DNA of 64,000 nt. Source: Aeromicrobium duanguangcaii (lineage in GTDB: Bacteria > Actinomycetota > Actinomycetes > Propionibacteriales > Nocardioidaceae). A program made the position numbers and the translations under genes. A model generated the notes under the pieces. The model was not told the origin of the DNA. It saw only the letters and a list, made by a program, of their open reading frames with translations, and ran no database searches. Positions 62,374-64,000 of the stretch are shown in pieces. The number at the start of each line of letters is the position of its first letter. Positions within the stretch are counted from its first letter, which is position 1. The stretch spans positions 1,674,001 to 1,738,000 of the forward strand of contig NZ_CP101990.1 of the NCBI RefSeq assembly GCF_024508295.1, written 5' to 3'.

Positions 62374-64000
62374 TGATGGGAGCGATGAAACTCGAGTTCG
62401 ATCCCGCTCTGCCGATCACTGCCCGCCACCACGAGATCCGCGACGCCCTGCGCGATCACCAGGTCGTGGTCGTGGCCGGCGAGACGGGCTCGGGCAAGAC
62501 CACGCAGCTGCCCAAGATCGCCGCCGAGCTGGGACGCACCAAGATCGCCCACACCCAGCCGCGCCGCATCGCGGCCCGGTCGGTCGCCGCCCGCATCGCG
62601 CAGGAGTGCGACGTGGAGCTGGGAGCCGAGGTCGGCTACGCCGTCCGCTTCGACGACAAGTCCGGCCCCGACACCGTCGTCCGCCTCGTCACCGACGGTC
62701 TGCTGCTGACTGAGCTGCAGCACGACCGCCGGCTCGAGCGGTACGACACGATCATCATCGACGAGGCCCACGAGCGATCGCTGTCGATCGACTTCCTGCT
62801 GGGCTACCTGCGCGAGCTGCTCCCCCGCCGTCCCGAGCTCAAGGTCGTCGTCACGTCGGCCACGATCGACGTCGAGCGGTTCGCCGCCCTGTTCTCGACG
62901 CCCGAGCGACCCGTCCCGATCATCGAGGTCAGCGGCCGCACCTATCCCGTCGAGGTCCGCTACCGACCGCTCGACCGCGAGGACGACGTCATCGACGGGA
63001 TCGTCAGCGCGATCCGCGAGCTCCCCCGTGACGGCGACGTGCTGGTGTTCCTGCCCGGCGAGCGCGACATCCGCGACACCGCCGAGGTGCTCGAGGGTCA
63101 GTCCCTCGGCGACGTCGTGCCGCTCTACGGCCGACTGGCCGCGCACGAGCAGCAGCGGGTCTTCCAGACCGGCCCGCGCCGGCGCATCGTGCTGGCGACC
63201 AACGTCGCCGAGACCTCGATCACCGTCCCGGGAATCCGCTACGTCGTCGATCCGGGGCTGGCGCGCATCTCGCGCTTCAGCACCCGCCTGAAGGTGCAGC
63301 GCCTGCCGATCGAGCGCATCTCGCAGGCCAGCGCCGCGCAGCGTGCCGGCCGGTGCGGTCGCGTCGCCGACGGCATCTGCATCCGGCTGTACGACGAGGA
63401 GGACTTCGAGTCCCGTCCGGAGTTCACCGACCCCGAGATCCAGCGCACGAACCTCGCCAGCGTCATCTTGCAGATGGCGTCGCTCGACCTGGGCGACATC
63501 CGCGACTTCGGGTTCCTGGACGCCCCCGACCACCGCGCGGTCGCCGACGGCCTCACGCTCCTGCGCGAGCTGGACGCCCTGGCGCCCGGACGGGACGGCA
63601 GCGACCGGCTGACGAAGCTCGGTCGCACCATGTCGCGGCTCCCGCTCGATCCCCGTCACGCCCGCATGGTGCTGGCGGCTGACCGGCTCGGGGTCCTGCC
63701 CGAGGTCCTGGTCATCGTCGCGGGACTGTCGATCCAGGACGTCCGCGAGCGCCCCCTCGACAAGCAGCAGGCCGCTGACACCCAGCACGCCCGGTTCCGC
63801 CAGCCGGACTCGGACTTCCTGTCGCTGCTCAAGCTGTGGGACTACCTGCAGGAGCGCCGCGACGAGCTCTCGCACACGAAGTTCCGCCGGATGTGCCACG
63901 ACGAGTTCCTGCACTATCTGCGCGTGCGCGAGTGGGCGGACGTGAACTCGCAGCTGCGCCGCACGGTGCGCGAGCTGGGACTCAAGCCCGGCAAGGTCCG
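62373..64000 (+). CDS. hrpA: HrpA-type ATP-dependent RNA helicase (DEAH/RHA), 5' part
   Basis: 542 codons are present and the gene runs off the window. ATGs at 62373, 62376 and 62385 are in frame; the first two overlap the CPBP stop. Motifs: GETGSGKTTQLPKI (I), TQPRRIAARSVAARI (Ia), IIIDEAHERS (II, DEAH), VTSATID (III), VFLPGERDI (IV) and ATNVAETSITVPGI (V), QRAGRCGRV (VI), then the helicase-associated winged region. HrpA acts on RNA or stalled ribosomes in other bacteria; the C-terminal HrpA-specific half is not in view, so HrpB is less likely but not excluded. Confidence 0.9.
   Translation, partial: MMGAMKLEFDPALPITARHHEIRDALRDHQVVVVAGETGSGKTTQLPKIAAELGRTKIAHTQPRRIAARSVAARIAQECDVELGAEVGYAVRFDDKSGPDTVVRLVTDGLLLTELQHDRRLERYDTIIIDEAHERSLSIDFLLGYLRELLPRRPELKVVVTSATIDVERFAALFSTPERPVPIIEVSGRTYPVEVRYRPLDREDDVIDGIVSAIRELPRDGDVLVFLPGERDIRDTAEVLEGQSLGDVVPLYGRLAAHEQQRVFQTGPRRRIVLATNVAETSITVPGIRYVVDPGLARISRFSTRLKVQRLPIERISQASAAQRAGRCGRVADGICIRLYDEEDFESRPEFTDPEIQRTNLASVILQMASLDLGDIRDFGFLDAPDHRAVADGLTLLRELDALAPGRDGSDRLTKLGRTMSRLPLDPRHARMVLAADRLGVLPEVLVIVAGLSIQDVRERPLDKQQAADTQHARFRQPDSDFLSLLKLWDYLQERRDELSHTKFRRMCHDEFLHYLRVREWADVNSQLRRTVRELGLKPGKV

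Overview
The window is high-GC actinobacterial DNA. A mycothiol gene (mshC), F420-type and actinobacterial DUF families, TTGTCCACA-type DnaA boxes and the gene order metH–PAC2–mshC–corA–uppP point to Nocardioidaceae, most likely Aeromicrobium or a close relative. That placement is inferred from gene content and order, not from a search.

Region 1 (1–5350) is an accessory, decaying stretch. It holds the 3' end of a PP2C phosphatase gene, a coupled membrane protein, two convergent IS3-type transposase remnants, a two-gene unit (small membrane protein plus HExxH protein) with apparent frameshifts, fragments of an excisionase-like HTH protein and of a GntR/FCD regulator, and repeated intergenic blocks. 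Region 2 (5353–11921) encodes two tandem, very large secreted proteins built of about eleven copies of an unnamed ~70-residue beta-rich repeat and ending in a strongly basic copy. Region 3 (12468–20177) carries a membrane protein, a TauE/SafE transporter, a PRISE-type SDR, a P2-type Ca2+-ATPase-like pump and a DHA2 MFS exporter.

Region 4 (20233–39065) is core genome: metH with a structured leader, PAC2, mshC, corA, uppP, an aldo/keto reductase with a DUF5703 gene, an envelope-associated group (YihY, DUF3618, holin-like, YtxH-like), an M20 peptidase with an SRPBCC protein, a MoxR/VWA pair followed by a lipoprotein, macrodomain, phosphoesterase and epimerase, and an NlpC/P60 hydrolase behind a c-di-AMP riboswitch-like leader. 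Region 5 (39105–43817) is a complete branched-chain amino-acid-type ABC operon (livK-H-M-G-F) with overlapping stop/start codons and a hairpin after livK. Region 6 (43939–50574) has a UvrA-like remnant, a SNF2 helicase with a probable TTG start, a deazaflavin-type nitroreductase and a secreted M1 metallopeptidase with a large insert.

Region 7 (50951–58935) is the most interesting part. It is an approximately 8-kb island bounded by a 24-bp direct repeat of the 3' end of tRNA-Leu(GAG), whose intact copy is at 58913–58998. It carries a 2035-residue secreted RHS/YD polymorphic toxin, an overlapping Imm8-type immunity gene, a 35-codon ORF and a lipoprotein, but no integrase. Just beyond it, a cluster of five DnaA-box-like 9-mers (59307–59373) lies far from any dnaA gene in view. 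Region 8 (59400–64000) holds a DUF445 protein, a YpfJ-type zinc peptidase, a CPBP protease and the start of an HrpA-type helicase cut by the window edge.
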